In this document: in pieces, positions 1 through 9,610 of the stretch
Position numbering within the stretch: position 1 is the stretch's first letter
How the letters are laid out: each line of letters begins with the position of its first letter
Source: Curtobacterium aurantiacum
Lineage (GTDB): Bacteria > Actinomycetota > Actinomycetes > Actinomycetales > Microbacteriaceae
Assembly (NCBI RefSeq): GCF_018598555.1
Contig: NZ_JAHEWN010000002.1
Span: 248,001 to 312,000, forward strand
DNA: 64,000 bases
Direction: 5' to 3'
Program-made: the position numbers and the translations under genes
The notes under the pieces: generated by a model
Databases searched by the model: none
What the model saw: the letters and a program-made list of their open reading frames with translations, nothing else
Told to the model about the DNA's origin: nothing

Positions 1-42
1 GACGTGCCGGCGGAAGACCTGCCAGCCGAGCGTGAACACGGG

Positions 43-738
43 TCACTCCTCCGGCAGGGCGAGCTTGCTGCCGCTCCGTGCGCCGGGACGGCCGCGGGGT
101 GGCAAGGACGGGGGGAGCGGCGGGAGCGCTTCGGCCTCGACCCGGAGCTGCTCCTGGCGGCCGAGGGTGCGCAGTCCTCCGATCCCCGTGGCCGACCCGG
201 TGATGCCCAGGAAGAACCAGAACCACGGCAACCGGGGCAGGCCGGTACCAGCCGAGATCGCGGCGACGTCGACGATCACCACGGCGAGCAGGGCGGCCGC
301 GCACCCGGTCAGGATCAGGAGGCCGCCGAGCGCCGAGCGGACGAGCAGGTCGCGGGTCTCCGGCAGGCGGTCGAGGACGGCGTCGCGGTGCTTCGGGTCG
401 ACCGGGGGCGGGTTGCGGCGGTAGTACCGGGCGACCGCCTCCTGCGTGCGCCACCCGATGCCGGGGATCGGCGCGATCGCCCACCCCTTCGGCCCGGACG
501 GGACGCAGGCGGCTGCGAGGCACCCGAAGCCCACGGACAGGAGCAGGCCGACGACGACCGCTCCGGCCGATGGGAGAGGTGTGGCGTCGAACACGTCCGT
601 GGTCAGCGCGAGCACCAGCAACCCGACGAGCGCCACCACCACCCCGATGATGCCGACGAGCAGGATGCGTCGGCGGCGTTGCGGGCTGACGAGCGCGGGG
701 AGACGCTCGCGGAACACCTGCCACCCGATCTTGAACAC
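43..738 (-). CDS. Four-helix membrane protein of unknown function
   Basis: A 231-residue protein that I do not recognise. Four hydrophobic stretches are visible: about residues 26-46, 58-79, 132-165 and 170-190. Between the second and third is a soluble loop with a tract rich in Arg, Pro and Asp. The C-terminus is proline- and arginine-rich (LPPLPPSLPP) and probably cytoplasmic. The start is GTG at 738; an ATG at 742 lies in another frame. No partner gene overlaps it, and the window begins 42 bases beyond its stop, so any downstream operon member is cut off. It is an integral membrane protein; function cannot be inferred. Confidence 0.75.
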   Translation of the reverse strand: MFKIGWQVFRERLPALVSPQRRRRILLVGIIGVVVALVGLLVLALTTDVFDATPLPSAGAVVVGLLLSVGFGCLAAACVPSGPKGWAIAPIPGIGWRTQEAVARYYRRNPPPVDPKHRDAVLDRLPETRDLLVRSALGGLLILTGCAAALLAVVIVDVAAISAGTGLPRLPWFWFFLGITGSATGIGGLRTLGRQEQLRVEAEALPPLPPSLPPRGRPGARSGSKLALPEE

Positions 739-807
739 TCATCATGTCTACCCGGCGCGCGGTGTCCGTGCTCGCTCGGTCGCGCCGACGCCCGCGACGC
801 CCGTTCA

Positions 808-858
808 GTGAGCAGGGATGGTCGGGTGCGGGCGAGGGACTCGACATCTTCTGCTCAC
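808..858. repeat. Degenerate copy of the GTGAGCAGG hairpin family
   Basis: An inverted repeat with imperfect arms (808-826 and 840-858) lies in the 250-base gap between the membrane protein and the Ohr gene. The left arm begins GTGAGCAGGGATGGTCGGG and the right arm ends CTTCTGCTCAC. It matches the better-preserved copies at 12904, 42965 and 54312. Apart from this element I see nothing in 739-988 beyond the upstream region of the ohr gene. Confidence 0.55.
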
Positions 859-988
859 CAAGCGACGCGCTCGCGCCCGCCGCCGGCCCGCCCGGACACG
901 CCCGAGCGCTCCCCGCCCGGAGCCACCGCACCCGCGACGTGGTGGTGCCGCTCAGGATTCGTCCAGGCGAGCACGGTGACCTCGGACC

Positions 989-1414
<426 letters not shown>

Positions 1415-1424
1415 CGTTCCGCCG

Positions 1425-1811
1425 GTGGTCACCGACGCGACGCGCTGCCCCTGCCTGAGCGGCAACCCCTACGGCGAGTGCTGCGGTCCCCTGCACGCCG
1501 GGGCCGTGGCGCCGACCGCGGAACGGCTCATGCGCTCCCGCTTCAGCGCGTTCGCGCTGGGCCTGCCGGAGTACCTGTTGCTGACCTGGCACCCGCGCAC
1601 CCGCCCGGCGGGTCTCGAGTTGGACCCGTCCCAGCGCTGGACCCGGTTGGACGTGCTGGCGACCACCTCGGGAGGCCCGTTCGACTCCCACGGCACCGTC
1701 ACGTTCCGCGCGTGGTGGCGTTCCGACGACGAGCGCGGCACGCTCGAGGAGACGAGCGACTTCGTCCGCGAGCAGGGCCGCTGGTTCTACGTGGACGGCG
1801 TGGTTGCCTGA
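1425..1811 (+). CDS. YchJ-family (UPF0225) SEC-C motif protein
   Basis: A 128-residue protein beginning at a GTG ten bases after the ohr stop. The N-terminus holds a cysteine-rich SEC-C-like zinc motif (CPCLSGNPYGECCGP), followed by the RLMRSRFSAFALG block and a C-terminal NTF2-like region ending in FVREQGRWFYVDG, all typical of YchJ/UPF0225 proteins. The molecular role of the family is not established; SEC-C motifs bind zinc. The start is chosen because the cysteine motif begins only seven residues in, as usual for the family, and an upstream start would overlap ohr. Confidence 0.85.
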   Translation: MVTDATRCPCLSGNPYGECCGPLHAGAVAPTAERLMRSRFSAFALGLPEYLLLTWHPRTRPAGLELDPSQRWTRLDVLATTSGGPFDSHGTVTFRAWWRSDDERGTLEETSDFVREQGRWFYVDGVVA

Positions 1812-1853
1812 CCGACGTCGTCCTCGGTATCGGCGGCGTCGCTGCCCCCGGGA

Positions 1854-2726
1854 CTAGCGGCCGATGACGGCGGGCAGGCCGACCGCGGTGCGCATCGCCC
1901 GTCGGACCCCGGCTTCGTCGGGGAGCAGCTCGTCTTCGTCACCGGTCAGGAAGAACCGGATCTGCCCGATCGCCTGCTCGGTGAGCATGTCGAGGCCGTT
2001 CAGCACCCGGCCCCCGGCGTCGGTCCAGCGGCTGGCGACCGCGGTGGGCCACGGTTCGTAGGCGACGTCGAACAGGACGGCGTCCGGCCCCGACGGACGG
2101 AACTCGAGCGGGTCGGCGGCACCGCCCGGCAGCGTCGAGAGGACGAACCCGTGGTGCGTGCCGGCGAGTTCGGTCAGGGGGTGCACCTCAAGCGTCACAC
2201 CGAGCCGGACGGCCAGGTCGACGAGCGTGTGCGTCTTCGCAGTGTCGCGGACGAACACCCGGACGAGCGACGCCCCGAGCCGCACGGCAGCGGTCAGCGC
2301 GCTCGCCGCGGTGGCTCCGCCGCCGAGGATCGTGGCCTCGCCGGGCAGATGTCCGAGTGCCTCGACCGGGCGGACGAGCCCCTGCACGTCGGTGTTCGCG
2401 CCGGCTCGGACGATCGCGGAGCCCTCGTGGCGGAACGCGACCGTGTTGGCGACCCCGAGCTCGTCGACGAGCGGGGTCGTGCGGTCGAGCAGCGGCAGGA
2501 CCTCGCGCTTGAGCGGCATCGTGAGGCTCAGCCCACGCCATTCCGGACCCAGCCCCGCGACGAACGCGGCGAGCTCGCCGGACGCGACCTCGTGCCTCCC
2601 GTACGTGAAGGCCAGGTCGAGCGCGTCGTAGGCCGCAGCGTGGAGCGTGGGCGAGAGCGAGTGCGCGATGGGGGAGCCGAGCACCGCGAGGTGCGTGCGG
2701 CCTGGATCGGTGAACGCCACGGTCAC
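1854..2726 (-). CDS. aroE: Shikimate dehydrogenase
   Basis: A 290-residue NADPH-dependent enzyme reducing 3-dehydroshikimate to shikimate in aromatic amino acid synthesis. Visible motifs are GSPIAHSLSP (substrate serines), SLTMPLK with catalytic Lys73, GANTD with catalytic Asp113, the nucleotide loop GGGATAASA near residue 136, and GLDMLTEQA near the C-terminus. A -10-like TAGGCT lies at 2734-2729, only two bases before the first GTG (2726) but eight before a second in-frame GTG (2720). In a leaderless reading the true start would be 2720, shortening the protein by two residues. It is divergent from the siderophore-binding gene. Other aro genes are absent, although a chorismate mutase lies 1.7 kb away. 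Confidence 0.92.
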   Translation of the reverse strand: MTVAFTDPGRTHLAVLGSPIAHSLSPTLHAAAYDALDLAFTYGRHEVASGELAAFVAGLGPEWRGLSLTMPLKREVLPLLDRTTPLVDELGVANTVAFRHEGSAIVRAGANTDVQGLVRPVEALGHLPGEATILGGGATAASALTAAVRLGASLVRVFVRDTAKTHTLVDLAVRLGVTLEVHPLTELAGTHHGFVLSTLPGGAADPLEFRPSGPDAVLFDVAYEPWPTAVASRWTDAGGRVLNGLDMLTEQAIGQIRFFLTGDEDELLPDEAGVRRAMRTAVGLPAVIGR

Positions 2727-2759
2727 CCAGCCTAGCCAGCCGTGTTCCTGAGCACCCCG

Positions 2760-2778
2760 TTAGGTTAGGCTACCCTTC
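2760..2778 (+). promoter_or_regulatory. DtxR/IdeR iron box over a leaderless promoter
   Basis: The 19-mer TTAGGTTAGGCTACCCTTC closely matches the DtxR/IdeR consensus as I recall it (TTAGGTTAGGCTAACCTAA). It contains the probable -10 hexamer TAGGCT (2766-2771) and ends one base before the GTG start at 2779, leaving no room for a ribosome binding site. Fe-loaded repressor bound here would occlude the promoter of the siderophore-binding lipoprotein. Confidence 0.85.
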
Positions 2779-3786
2779 GTGAACCGTTCTCCCTTGCGTC
2801 TCCGACGCGTGCTCGCCGCAGCCGGCGCCGTCGTCGCAGCGTCCCTCGTCCTCGCCGGCTGCGCGTCCGGCTCCGGCTCCTCGACCGACTCGGCGTCGTC
2901 GGGGTCGTCCGACGCCGCGTTCCCGGTCTCGATCACGACCGGTCTCGGCACCACCACCATCGAGTCGGCACCGAAGCGCGTCGTCGCGCTCGGGTGGGGC
3001 GACGCCGAGACCGCGCTCGAGCTCGGTGTCCAGCCGGTCGGTGCGAGCGACTGGCTCGCCTTCGGCGGCGACGGTGTCGGTCCCTGGCTCAAGGGCGCGT
3101 ACGACAAGTCCCCGAAGATCATCCAGACGCTCGAGCCGAGCTACGAGGACATCCTCAAGCTCGACCCCGACGTGATCCTCGACGTGAAGTCCTCGGGCGA
3201 CAAGGAGCGGTACGACAAGCTCTCCGCGATCGCGCCGACCGTGGCGATCCCGAAGGGCGGCGAGAACTACCTCGCCTCGACCGAGCAGCAGACGACCATG
3301 ATCGCGAAGGCGCTCGGCAAGGAGTCCGAGGGCAAGAAGCTGCTCTCCGGCCTCGACGACGCCTACGCCGCAGCACGCAAGGCGCACCCGGACTTCGAGG
3401 GCAAGACGGCCGTCGTCGGGGCCTACAGCTCCGAGGGCTTCGGAGCGTACGCCTCCACCGACAGCCGTTCGACCTTCATGCGGAACCTGGGCTTCGAGAT
3501 CCCGAAGGCCATCGACGAGCAGGCCGGCAAGGAGTTCTCCGTGCACCTGTCGGACGAGAACCTCGACCTGCTCGACGCCGACCTGACGCTGATCCTGCCG
3601 ATCTACGTCGACGCGTCAGAGGCCTCGTCGAACAAGCTGTTCCAGAAGGTGCCGTCGGTCGAGGCCGGGCACGCGATCGTCTTCGACGACAAGGACGTGT
3701 CGTCCGCGTTCTCGATGGGCACCACGGCCGCGATCGAGTGGGCGCTCGACGAGCTGCCGGCGCAGTTCGAGGAGAAGCTCGGCTAG
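2779..3786 (+). CDS. Iron-siderophore ABC transporter substrate-binding lipoprotein
   Basis: A 335-residue exported lipoprotein: a signal peptide with arginine-rich n-region, hydrophobic core and lipobox LAGC with the lipidated Cys at residue 28, then a Ser/Gly linker and a FepB/FhuD-like bilobal domain (VVALGWGDAETALELG starts the first lobe; AIEWALDELPAQ ends the second). It would capture ferric siderophore at the membrane surface and deliver it to an ABC permease. No permease or ATPase genes are next to it, so it is an orphan binding protein sharing a transporter encoded elsewhere. The iron box directly upstream makes iron repression likely. The GTG start follows from the leaderless promoter spacing. 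Confidence 0.9.
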   Translation: MNRSPLRLRRVLAAAGAVVAASLVLAGCASGSGSSTDSASSGSSDAAFPVSITTGLGTTTIESAPKRVVALGWGDAETALELGVQPVGASDWLAFGGDGVGPWLKGAYDKSPKIIQTLEPSYEDILKLDPDVILDVKSSGDKERYDKLSAIAPTVAIPKGGENYLASTEQQTTMIAKALGKESEGKKLLSGLDDAYAAARKAHPDFEGKTAVVGAYSSEGFGAYASTDSRSTFMRNLGFEIPKAIDEQAGKEFSVHLSDENLDLLDADLTLILPIYVDASEASSNKLFQKVPSVEAGHAIVFDDKDVSSAFSMGTTAAIEWALDELPAQFEEKLG

Positions 3787-3846
3787 GGCTGGTCGTTGCT
3801 GCTGGCCGGTGCTGGTCAGCGCTGGCCGGTTCCGCTGGTCAGGACC

Positions 3847-3897
3847 GCGAAAGCGACAGGGTGCCGCCGATGTTCGGTGGCACCCTGTCGCTTTCGC
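3847..3897. terminator. Bidirectional terminator hairpin
   Basis: A perfect 19-bp inverted repeat (3847-3865 with 3879-3897) with a 13-base loop lies between the convergent siderophore-binding gene and the DUF1304 gene. The stem ends in GCGAAAGCG on one side and CGCTTTCGC on the other. It can serve both strands. Confidence 0.85.
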
Positions 3898-3918
3898 AGT
3901 TCGGGGAGGGAAGCGGGG

Positions 3919-4323
3919 CTAGACGCCGACGGTGGAGCCCAGCAGCGCGAAGAGCAGCGCGATGAGGGGGAGCGTGCCCTGCTTGAAGGCGGAGTTGACG
4001 TACTTGCGACCCGAGCCGAGCAGGATCACCGCGGCACCGAGCATGCTCGCGGTCGAGAACACCACGAGGGTCCAGCCGCTCACGGTGTTGCCCGCGAGCA
4101 CGAGCACGACGCCGAGGATCGCGCCGATCGCCAGGAAGAGGTTGTAGAAGCCCTGGTTGAAGGCGAGCGAGCGGGTCGCCACCGCTTCTGTCTCGGAAGC
4201 GATGCCGAAGATCCGGCGCGCTTGCGGACTGGTCCAGATGACCGATTCGAGGAAGAAGATGTACACGTGGACGAGGCCCGCGAGGACCGCACAGACACCC
4301 GAGATCACCAGCAGGACCGACAT
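3919..4323 (-). CDS. DUF1304 family membrane protein
   Basis: A 134-residue protein with four predicted helices (about residues 2-23, 55-78, 82-103 and 112-132). The segment HVYIFFLESVIWTSP after helix 1 and FNQGFYNLFLAIGA in helix 2 are characteristic of DUF1304 proteins, whose function is unknown. The start is ATG 4323, with a -10-like GAGAAT (4335-4330) six bases upstream, consistent with a leaderless transcript. It converges on the siderophore-binding gene across the shared terminator at 3847-3897 and is divergent from the chorismate mutase operon. Confidence 0.85.
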   Translation of the reverse strand: MSVLLVISGVCAVLAGLVHVYIFFLESVIWTSPQARRIFGIASETEAVATRSLAFNQGFYNLFLAIGAILGVVLVLAGNTVSGWTLVVFSTASMLGAAVILLGSGRKYVNSAFKQGTLPLIALLFALLGSTVGV

Positions 4324-4371
4324 GTGCACATTCTCGCAGGAGCGGGCCGGGTTCCGCTGCACGTCCGCCAG

Positions 4372-4377
4372 TAGGCT
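4372..4377 (+). promoter_or_regulatory. Leaderless -10 (TAGGCT) of the chorismate mutase operon
   Basis: TAGGCT matches the actinobacterial -10 pattern TANNNT and is followed by exactly six bases and the ATG at 4384. With initiation about seven bases after the hexamer, the transcript would start at or next to the ATG. Confidence 0.6.
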
Positions 4378-4383
4378 CGGATC

Positions 4384-4743
4384 ATGAACGACGACGTCAC
4401 CCCGCCCGAGGCCGACGCAACCTCTGACACGCGCGCCGACGCGAGTGCCGACGCGACGGCCGTCGCCGAACTGCGGAGCATCCGGCAGAGCATCGACAAC
4501 ATCGACGCCGCCGTCATCCACATGCTCGCGGAGCGCTTCAAGTACACGCAGCGCGTGGGGCACCTGAAGGCCGAATCGGGCATGCCGGCCGCCGACCCGG
4601 ACCGCGAACGGACCCAGGTCGCACGGCTCCGGTCGCTCGCCGCCGACTCCCACCTCGACCCGGCCTTCGCCGAGAAGTTCCTCAACTTCATCGTCGCCGA
4701 GGTCATCCACCACCACGAGCGCATCGCGGGCCGCGACGAATGA
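4384..4743 (+). CDS. Chorismate mutase (AroQ type)
   Basis: A 119-residue protein. After an acidic, disordered N-terminus of about 30 residues comes an all-helical AroQ domain: LRSIRQSIDNIDAAVIHMLA with the first active-site arginine, RFKYTQRVGHLKAE with conserved Arg/Lys, then DRERTQVARLR. It converts chorismate to prephenate, the branch point to Phe and Tyr, in the cytoplasm. Size matches the monofunctional actinobacterial enzyme. Its stop overlaps the start of the lactonase gene (ATGA at 4740), so translation is probably coupled. Confidence 0.88.
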   Translation: MNDDVTPPEADATSDTRADASADATAVAELRSIRQSIDNIDAAVIHMLAERFKYTQRVGHLKAESGMPAADPDRERTQVARLRSLAADSHLDPAFAEKFLNFIVAEVIHHHERIAGRDE

Positions 4744-5825
4744 GCGCCGAACTGCCGACGCTGCTCATCGGCTCCTACACGGCGACGGGCGGCGGCAACG
4801 CCACCGGCATCTCGCTGGTCGACGGCGGACCGGTCGGAGCCGCGGCGCCCCGGACCGTCGCGGTGCTCGACGACCCCTCGTTCCTGGCGGTCTCGGGCGA
4901 CCGGGTGTACGCGGTCTCCGAGACGAACGACGGTGCCGTGTCGGCCTTCCGGCTGCACGGCGGCGCACTCGAGCACCTGTGGGACGCCCCCGCCGGCGGT
5001 GACGCCCCGTGCCACGTCCGGGTCGACCCCTCGGGCGTGCTCGTCGTCACGAACTACGTCTCCGGCACGGTCACGGCGATCTCCCTCGCCGCGGCCGAGT
5101 CGCACGCCGCCTCGGTGACCGCCAGCGACGGCGTGGTGCTGCACGGCGAGGCCGACCAGCGCTCGGTGCCGGCCGAAGCGGTGGCGGTCGCGGTGCTGCC
5201 CGACGCCACCGGTCCCGACGAGGAGCGTCAGGACGGCCCGCACGCGCACCAGTCGATCGCCACTCCCGACGGCACGGTCCTGGTCGCCGACCTCGGCGGG
5301 GACGCCCTGCACGAGTTCCGCATCACCGTCACGGCGGACGGGGTCCCCGGCGTCGAGGCGCTGCGCGTGCACCGCGTGGCACCCGGTACCGGACCGCGGC
5401 ACATGGCTTGGATCGACGGTGACCTGCTCGTCGCCGGTGAGCTCGACGGCCGCGTGCACCGCCTGCGCCGCGACGACTCCGGCTCGCTCGTGACGATCGT
5501 CGCCGTGCCGACGTTCGACGGTGCCGTGGGGGAGTCGCTGCTCAGCCACATCGAGGTCGACGAGGCCGGCCGCGTCTACGTGGCGGTGCGCGGGCGTGAC
5601 CTGCTCGTGGTGCTCGACGCGCGCGACGGCGGGCTCGCCCTCGTCGGGTCGGTGCCCTGCGGTGGCGCCTGGCCGCGGCACTTCGCGCGGGTGCCCGGGT
5701 TCGTCCTGGTGGCGAACCAGATGTCCGACGCGGTGGCCGTGCTGCCGCTCGACGCCGAGGGCATGCCCGGCGAAGCCGTCGCGCAGATCCCGGTCGGCAC
5801 CCCCACCTGCGTCGTCCCGCTCTGA
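4740..5825 (+). CDS. Lactonase family seven-bladed beta-propeller protein
   Basis: A 361-residue protein of the YbhE/6-phosphogluconolactonase-like propeller family. Repeated blade motifs are visible: CHVRVDPSGVLVVTNY, HAHQSIATPDGTVLVADLGG, PGTGPRHMAWI and WPRHFARVPGFVLVANQ, with the typical HxHQ and GPRH histidine and arginine positions. There is no signal peptide, so it is cytoplasmic. Family members hydrolyse 6-phosphogluconolactone or other lactones, but substrate cannot be assigned from sequence. It lies in one operon with chorismate mutase (4-nt overlap) and the following GNAT (2-nt gap). Confidence 0.85.
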   Translation: MSAELPTLLIGSYTATGGGNATGISLVDGGPVGAAAPRTVAVLDDPSFLAVSGDRVYAVSETNDGAVSAFRLHGGALEHLWDAPAGGDAPCHVRVDPSGVLVVTNYVSGTVTAISLAAAESHAASVTASDGVVLHGEADQRSVPAEAVAVAVLPDATGPDEERQDGPHAHQSIATPDGTVLVADLGGDALHEFRITVTADGVPGVEALRVHRVAPGTGPRHMAWIDGDLLVAGELDGRVHRLRRDDSGSLVTIVAVPTFDGAVGESLLSHIEVDEAGRVYVAVRGRDLLVVLDARDGGLALVGSVPCGGAWPRHFARVPGFVLVANQMSDAVAVLPLDAEGMPGEAVAQIPVGTPTCVVPL

Positions 5826-5827
5826 CC

Positions 5828-6256
5828 ATGACCTCCGCCACGGAACAGCCCGAGTACCGCATCGTCGTCGGTCCGCCGCCGCTCGAGGACTACCTGCGGC
5901 TGCGCCGGGAATCCGGTCTGTCCCCGAAGGACCCCGCCCAGGGTGCCGGAGCGATCGCCGGCAGCTGGTCGGCGTGCCACGTGGTCGACGAGCACGGCAC
6001 GCCCGTCGCGATGGGTCGCACGATCGGCGACGGCGGGTGGTACTTCCACATCGCCGACATCGCCACCGATCCCGTGCACCAGCGACGGGGGCTCGGTCGC
6101 CGGGTCGTCGAGTGGTTGCTGGCGGACATCCGTGACCGGGCGCCAGCGGGTGCGTACGTCACGCTCGTCGGCGACCCGCCGGGGCAGCGGCTCTACCGGT
6201 CCCTCGGGTTCGACGACGTCGCGCCGAGCCTGGGGATGGCGCTGCGACTCGAGTGA
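5828..6256 (+). CDS. GNAT family N-acetyltransferase
   Basis: A 142-residue single-domain GNAT. The acetyl-CoA pyrophosphate loop is seen in HQRRGLGRRVVEWLLADI (motif A, near residues 79-96), and motif B in GQRLYRSLGFDDVAPSLGMA. Third gene of the operon starting with chorismate mutase, two bases after the lactonase stop. The acceptor is unknown; there are no extra domains. Confidence 0.85.
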   Translation: MTSATEQPEYRIVVGPPPLEDYLRLRRESGLSPKDPAQGAGAIAGSWSACHVVDEHGTPVAMGRTIGDGGWYFHIADIATDPVHQRRGLGRRVVEWLLADIRDRAPAGAYVTLVGDPPGQRLYRSLGFDDVAPSLGMALRLE

Positions 6257-6273
6257 CGCCGCGGTTCCGCTCG

Positions 6274-7194
6274 CTAGAACTCGATCAGGTTCTCGAACGG
6301 GCGACCCTCGGCCAGCGCCGCGACCTGCTTGCGCATCAGTGCGATCGACCGCGGCACGCTCAGGTCGGTGTTGCCGCCGACGTGCGGGGTGAGCACGGTG
6401 TTCGGCGTCGTCCACAGCGGGTGTCCGGCGGGCAGGGGCTCCGGGTCGGTGACGTCGAGGGCCGCGAACAGCCGCTCCGACCGCAGCTCGGCGACCAGGG
6501 CGTCGGTGTCGACGACCTTGCCGCGCGCCACGTTCACCACGAGGGCGCCGTCCGGCAGTGCCGCGAGCAGCTCCGCGTCGACCAGGCGTTCGGTCTCGGC
6601 GGTGAGCGGTGCGATGAGCACGAGCACGTCGGTCGTCGGGGCGAGCTCGGGCAGCTCGCCGAACGCGTGCACGTGCCGGCCGTCCTGCTCGCGAGCGGTC
6701 CGGGCGACCACCGTCACCTCGGTGCGGAACGCCTCGAACCGGGTGGCGATCGCGGACCCGATCGCCCCGTAGCCGACGACGGTCACCCGGCGGTCGGCGA
6801 GCGATCGGGTCTCGCGGGCGTCCCAGACGCCGTTGGCACGGTCGACCTGGAACGCCGAGATCTCACGGAGTGAGGTCAGCGCGAGGCCGACCGCGAGCTC
6901 GGCGGTCTCGTCGTCGTGGATGCCCCGACCGTTCGCCAGCTGCGCGTGCCCGGGCACGTGCGGGATCGCGTGCTCGTACCCGGCGCTCGGCAGCTGCAGC
7001 AGCTGCAGCTCGGGCAGGTCGTGCACGAACTGCCAGCGGTGCCGCCCCTCGAAGTAGAACGGCAGGAAGGTGATCGCGACGTCGTCCGGGCGACCGTACG
7101 GCGACTCGACGTCCCAGACGTCCAGCTCGACGCCGTCCGGCACGGGGCCGAACCGGTCGACGAGCTCGGCGAAGGGCAGGGTGACGATCGGCAT
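6274..7194 (-). CDS. D-2-hydroxyacid dehydrogenase
   Basis: A 306-residue NAD(P)-dependent oxidoreductase of the D-isomer 2-hydroxyacid dehydrogenase family. The Rossmann loop TVVGYGAIGSAIATRF, the NVARGKVVDTDAL block with catalytic Arg, and TPHVGGNT with the catalytic His are present. The usual Glu is likely in the LDVTDPEPLPAGHPLW segment. The start is ATG 7194, 13 bases after the purL stop; an upstream in-frame start at 7236 would overlap purL. It may be read through from purSQL, but its substrate and any link to purines are unknown. Confidence 0.85.
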   Translation of the reverse strand: MPIVTLPFAELVDRFGPVPDGVELDVWDVESPYGRPDDVAITFLPFYFEGRHRWQFVHDLPELQLLQLPSAGYEHAIPHVPGHAQLANGRGIHDDETAELAVGLALTSLREISAFQVDRANGVWDARETRSLADRRVTVVGYGAIGSAIATRFEAFRTEVTVVARTAREQDGRHVHAFGELPELAPTTDVLVLIAPLTAETERLVDAELLAALPDGALVVNVARGKVVDTDALVAELRSERLFAALDVTDPEPLPAGHPLWTTPNTVLTPHVGGNTDLSVPRSIALMRKQVAALAEGRPFENLIEF

Positions 7195-7207
7195 CCGCGA
7201 CCCGGGC

Positions 7208-9610
7208 CTAGGCGTCGGTGCGCGGCGAAAAGGCACCGTCGGAGTCGAGCGGCCCGCGGCCGACGTACCCCTCGGTGACGTCCTCGACGATCACGTCGCC
7301 GAAGCGGGCCGGCAGCGTCGCGGCGTGTGTGCCGCGCAGCTCGTCGACCGTGGCCTCGAACGCGCCCTGGACCTCGAGCGTGCTCGACGTCGCGTCGGTC
7401 ACACCGATGCGCAGCACCGGGAAGCCCCGGCCGTCGCACATGCCCTGGAACCGCACGTCGTCCTCGCGGCGGACGGTCACGATGACGCGACCGGTCGACT
7501 CGGAGAACAGCGCCGTCGCGGTGTCGATGCCGTCGCGGGTCTCGAGTTCGTCGAGGACCACGCGGGCACCGATGCCGAACCGGAGCACCGACTCGGCGAG
7601 CGACTGGCCGAGGCCGCCGTCCGCCAGGTCGTGCGCGCTGGTGAGCAGCTGCTCGCCGGACGCCGCGTACAGCAGCTCGGCGAGGGCCTTCTCGCGCTCG
7701 AGGTCGACCGCCGGCGGACGCCCGCCGAGGTGCCCGTGCACGGTGCCGGCCCAGGCGGAGCCGTCGAGCTCGAGGCTCGTGGTGCCGAGCAGGTAGATGT
7801 TGTGGCCGTCGTCCTGCCATCCCGACGGCACGCGCTTGGCGACGTCGTCGATGATGCCGAGCACACCGACGACGGGCGTCGGGTGGATCGGGGTCGAGCC
7901 GGTCTGGTTGTAGAACGACACGTTCCCGCCTGTGACCGGGATGCCGAGCTCCATGCAGCCGTCGGCCAGCCCCTCGACCGCCTCGGAGAACTGCCACATG
8001 ACCTCGGGGTTCTCGGGGGAGCCGAAGTTCAGGCAGTCGGTGACGGCGGCGGGGACGGCACCGGTGACGGCGACGTTGCGGTACGCCTCGGCCAGGGCCA
8101 GGCGGGCGCCCTGCTTCGGGTCGAGCTGGCAGTAGCGGCCGTTCGCGTCGGTGGCGATGGCGACGCCGAGCCCCGTTTCCTCGTCGACGCGGATCATGCC
8201 GCCGTCGTCCGGGAAGGACAGTGCGGTGTTGCCGAGCACGTAGGTGTCGTACTGGTTCGTGACCCAGTTCTTCGACGCCAGGTTCGGCGAGCCGAGCAGG
8301 CTGAGGAACTGCGCCTTCAGGGCGGGGCCATCAGCCGGACGGTCGAGCGAAGCGGCGGTGTCCGCCTGCAGTGCGTCGATCCAGGTGGGGTACGCGACCG
8401 GGCGGTCGTAGACCGGGCCGTCGACGGCGACCGTGCGCGGGTCGACGTTCACGATCTCCTGGCCCTGCCAGTCGATGACGAGGCGACCGGTGCCGGTGAC
8501 CTCGCCGAGCACGCTGGTCTCGACCTCCCACTTGCCGACGACGGCGAGGAACTCGTCGAGCTTGTCGGGACGGACGACCGCCATCATGCGCTCCTGGCTC
8601 TCCGACATCAGGATCTCTTCGGCGGTGAGCGTCGGGTCGCGGAGCAGGACGTCGTCGAGCGAGATGTGCATGCCACCGTCACCGTTGCTCGCGAGCTCCG
8701 AGGTGGCGCACGAGATGCCCGCGGCACCGAGGTCCTGGATGCCCTCGACCAGGTCCTTCTGGAACAGCTCGAGGCAGCACTCGATGAGCACCTTCTCGGC
8801 GAAGGGGTCACCGACCTGCACGGCCGGACGCTTGGTCGGGCCGCCCTCGGTGAAGGTGTCGGACGCCAGGATCGACGCGCCGCCGATGCCGTCGCCACCG
8901 GTGCGGGCACCGAACAGGACGACCTTGTTGCCGGCGCCGGACGCGTTCGCCAGGTGCAGGTCCTCGTGGCGCAGGACGCCGACCGCGAGGGCGTTGACCA
9001 GCGGGTTGCCCTGGTACACCGGGTCGAAGTAGGTCTCGCCGCCGATGTTCGGCAGGCCGAGGCAGTTGCCGTAGAACGAGATGCCGCCGACGACACCGTG
9101 CACGACGCGTGCGGTGTCCTCGTGGTCGATCGCGCCGAAGCGGAGCTGGTCCATCACGGCGACCGGGCGGGCGCCCATCGAGATGATGTCGCGGACGATG
9201 CCGCCGACACCGGTGGCCGCGCCCTGGTACGGCTCGACGTAGGACGGGTGGTTGTGCGACTCGACCTTGAAGGTCACCGCCCAGCCGTTGCCGACGTCGA
9301 CGACACCGGCGTTCTCGCCCATGCCGACCATCAGGTTCTTCGTCATCTCCGGCGTGACCTTCTTGCCGAACTGACGGAGGTAGTTCTTCGAGGACTTGTA
9401 GGAGCAGTGCTCGCTCCACATCACCGAGTACATCGCCAGCTCGCCCGAGGTGGGGCGGCGGCCGAGGATCTCCTTGATGCGGGCGTACTCGTCCGGCTTC
9501 AGGCCCAGCGCGTCGTACGGCTGCTCCTTGTCGGGGGTGGCTGCCGCGTCCTGCACGGTGTCGGGCTTCGGGCGAACGGGTGTCGTCACGGTGTCGTTGT
9601 TCCCTGTCAC
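7208..9610 (-). CDS. purL: Phosphoribosylformylglycinamidine synthase subunit PurL
   Basis: An 800-residue protein, the synthetase subunit that converts FGAR to FGAM with ATP and ammonia from PurQ. Recognisable blocks: [15 protein letters not shown] (catalytic His), [25 protein letters not shown], and [18 protein letters not shown]. It is slightly longer than the usual 740-780 residues because of a Thr/Pro/Asp-rich N-terminal extension of about 35 residues. The start is GTG 9610, overlapping the purQ stop (GTGA), which implies coupled translation in a purS-purQ-purL operon that acts as one complex. Confidence 0.97.
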   Translation of the reverse strand: MTGNNDTVTTPVRPKPDTVQDAAATPDKEQPYDALGLKPDEYARIKEILGRRPTSGELAMYSVMWSEHCSYKSSKNYLRQFGKKVTPEMTKNLMVGMGENAGVVDVGNGWAVTFKVESHNHPSYVEPYQGAATGVGGIVRDIISMGARPVAVMDQLRFGAIDHEDTARVVHGVVGGISFYGNCLGLPNIGGETYFDPVYQGNPLVNALAVGVLRHEDLHLANASGAGNKVVLFGARTGGDGIGGASILASDTFTEGGPTKRPAVQVGDPFAEKVLIECCLELFQKDLVEGIQDLGAAGISCATSELASNGDGGMHISLDDVLLRDPTLTAEEILMSESQERMMAVVRPDKLDEFLAVVGKWEVETSVLGEVTGTGRLVIDWQGQEIVNVDPRTVAVDGPVYDRPVAYPTWIDALQADTAASLDRPADGPALKAQFLSLLGSPNLASKNWVTNQYDTYVLGNTALSFPDDGGMIRVDEETGLGVAIATDANGRYCQLDPKQGARLALAEAYRNVAVTGAVPAAVTDCLNFGSPENPEVMWQFSEAVEGLADGCMELGIPVTGGNVSFYNQTGSTPIHPTPVVGVLGIIDDVAKRVPSGWQDDGHNIYLLGTTSLELDGSAWAGTVHGHLGGRPPAVDLEREKALAELLYAASGEQLLTSAHDLADGGLGQSLAESVLRFGIGARVVLDELETRDGIDTATALFSESTGRVIVTVRREDDVRFQGMCDGRGFPVLRIGVTDATSSTLEVQGAFEATVDELRGTHAATLPARFGDVIVEDVTEGYVGRGPLDSDGAFSPRTDA

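Noticed and set aside
1..42. Tail of another gene at the left edge
   Set aside because: Too short to show a frame with support; nothing recognisable.
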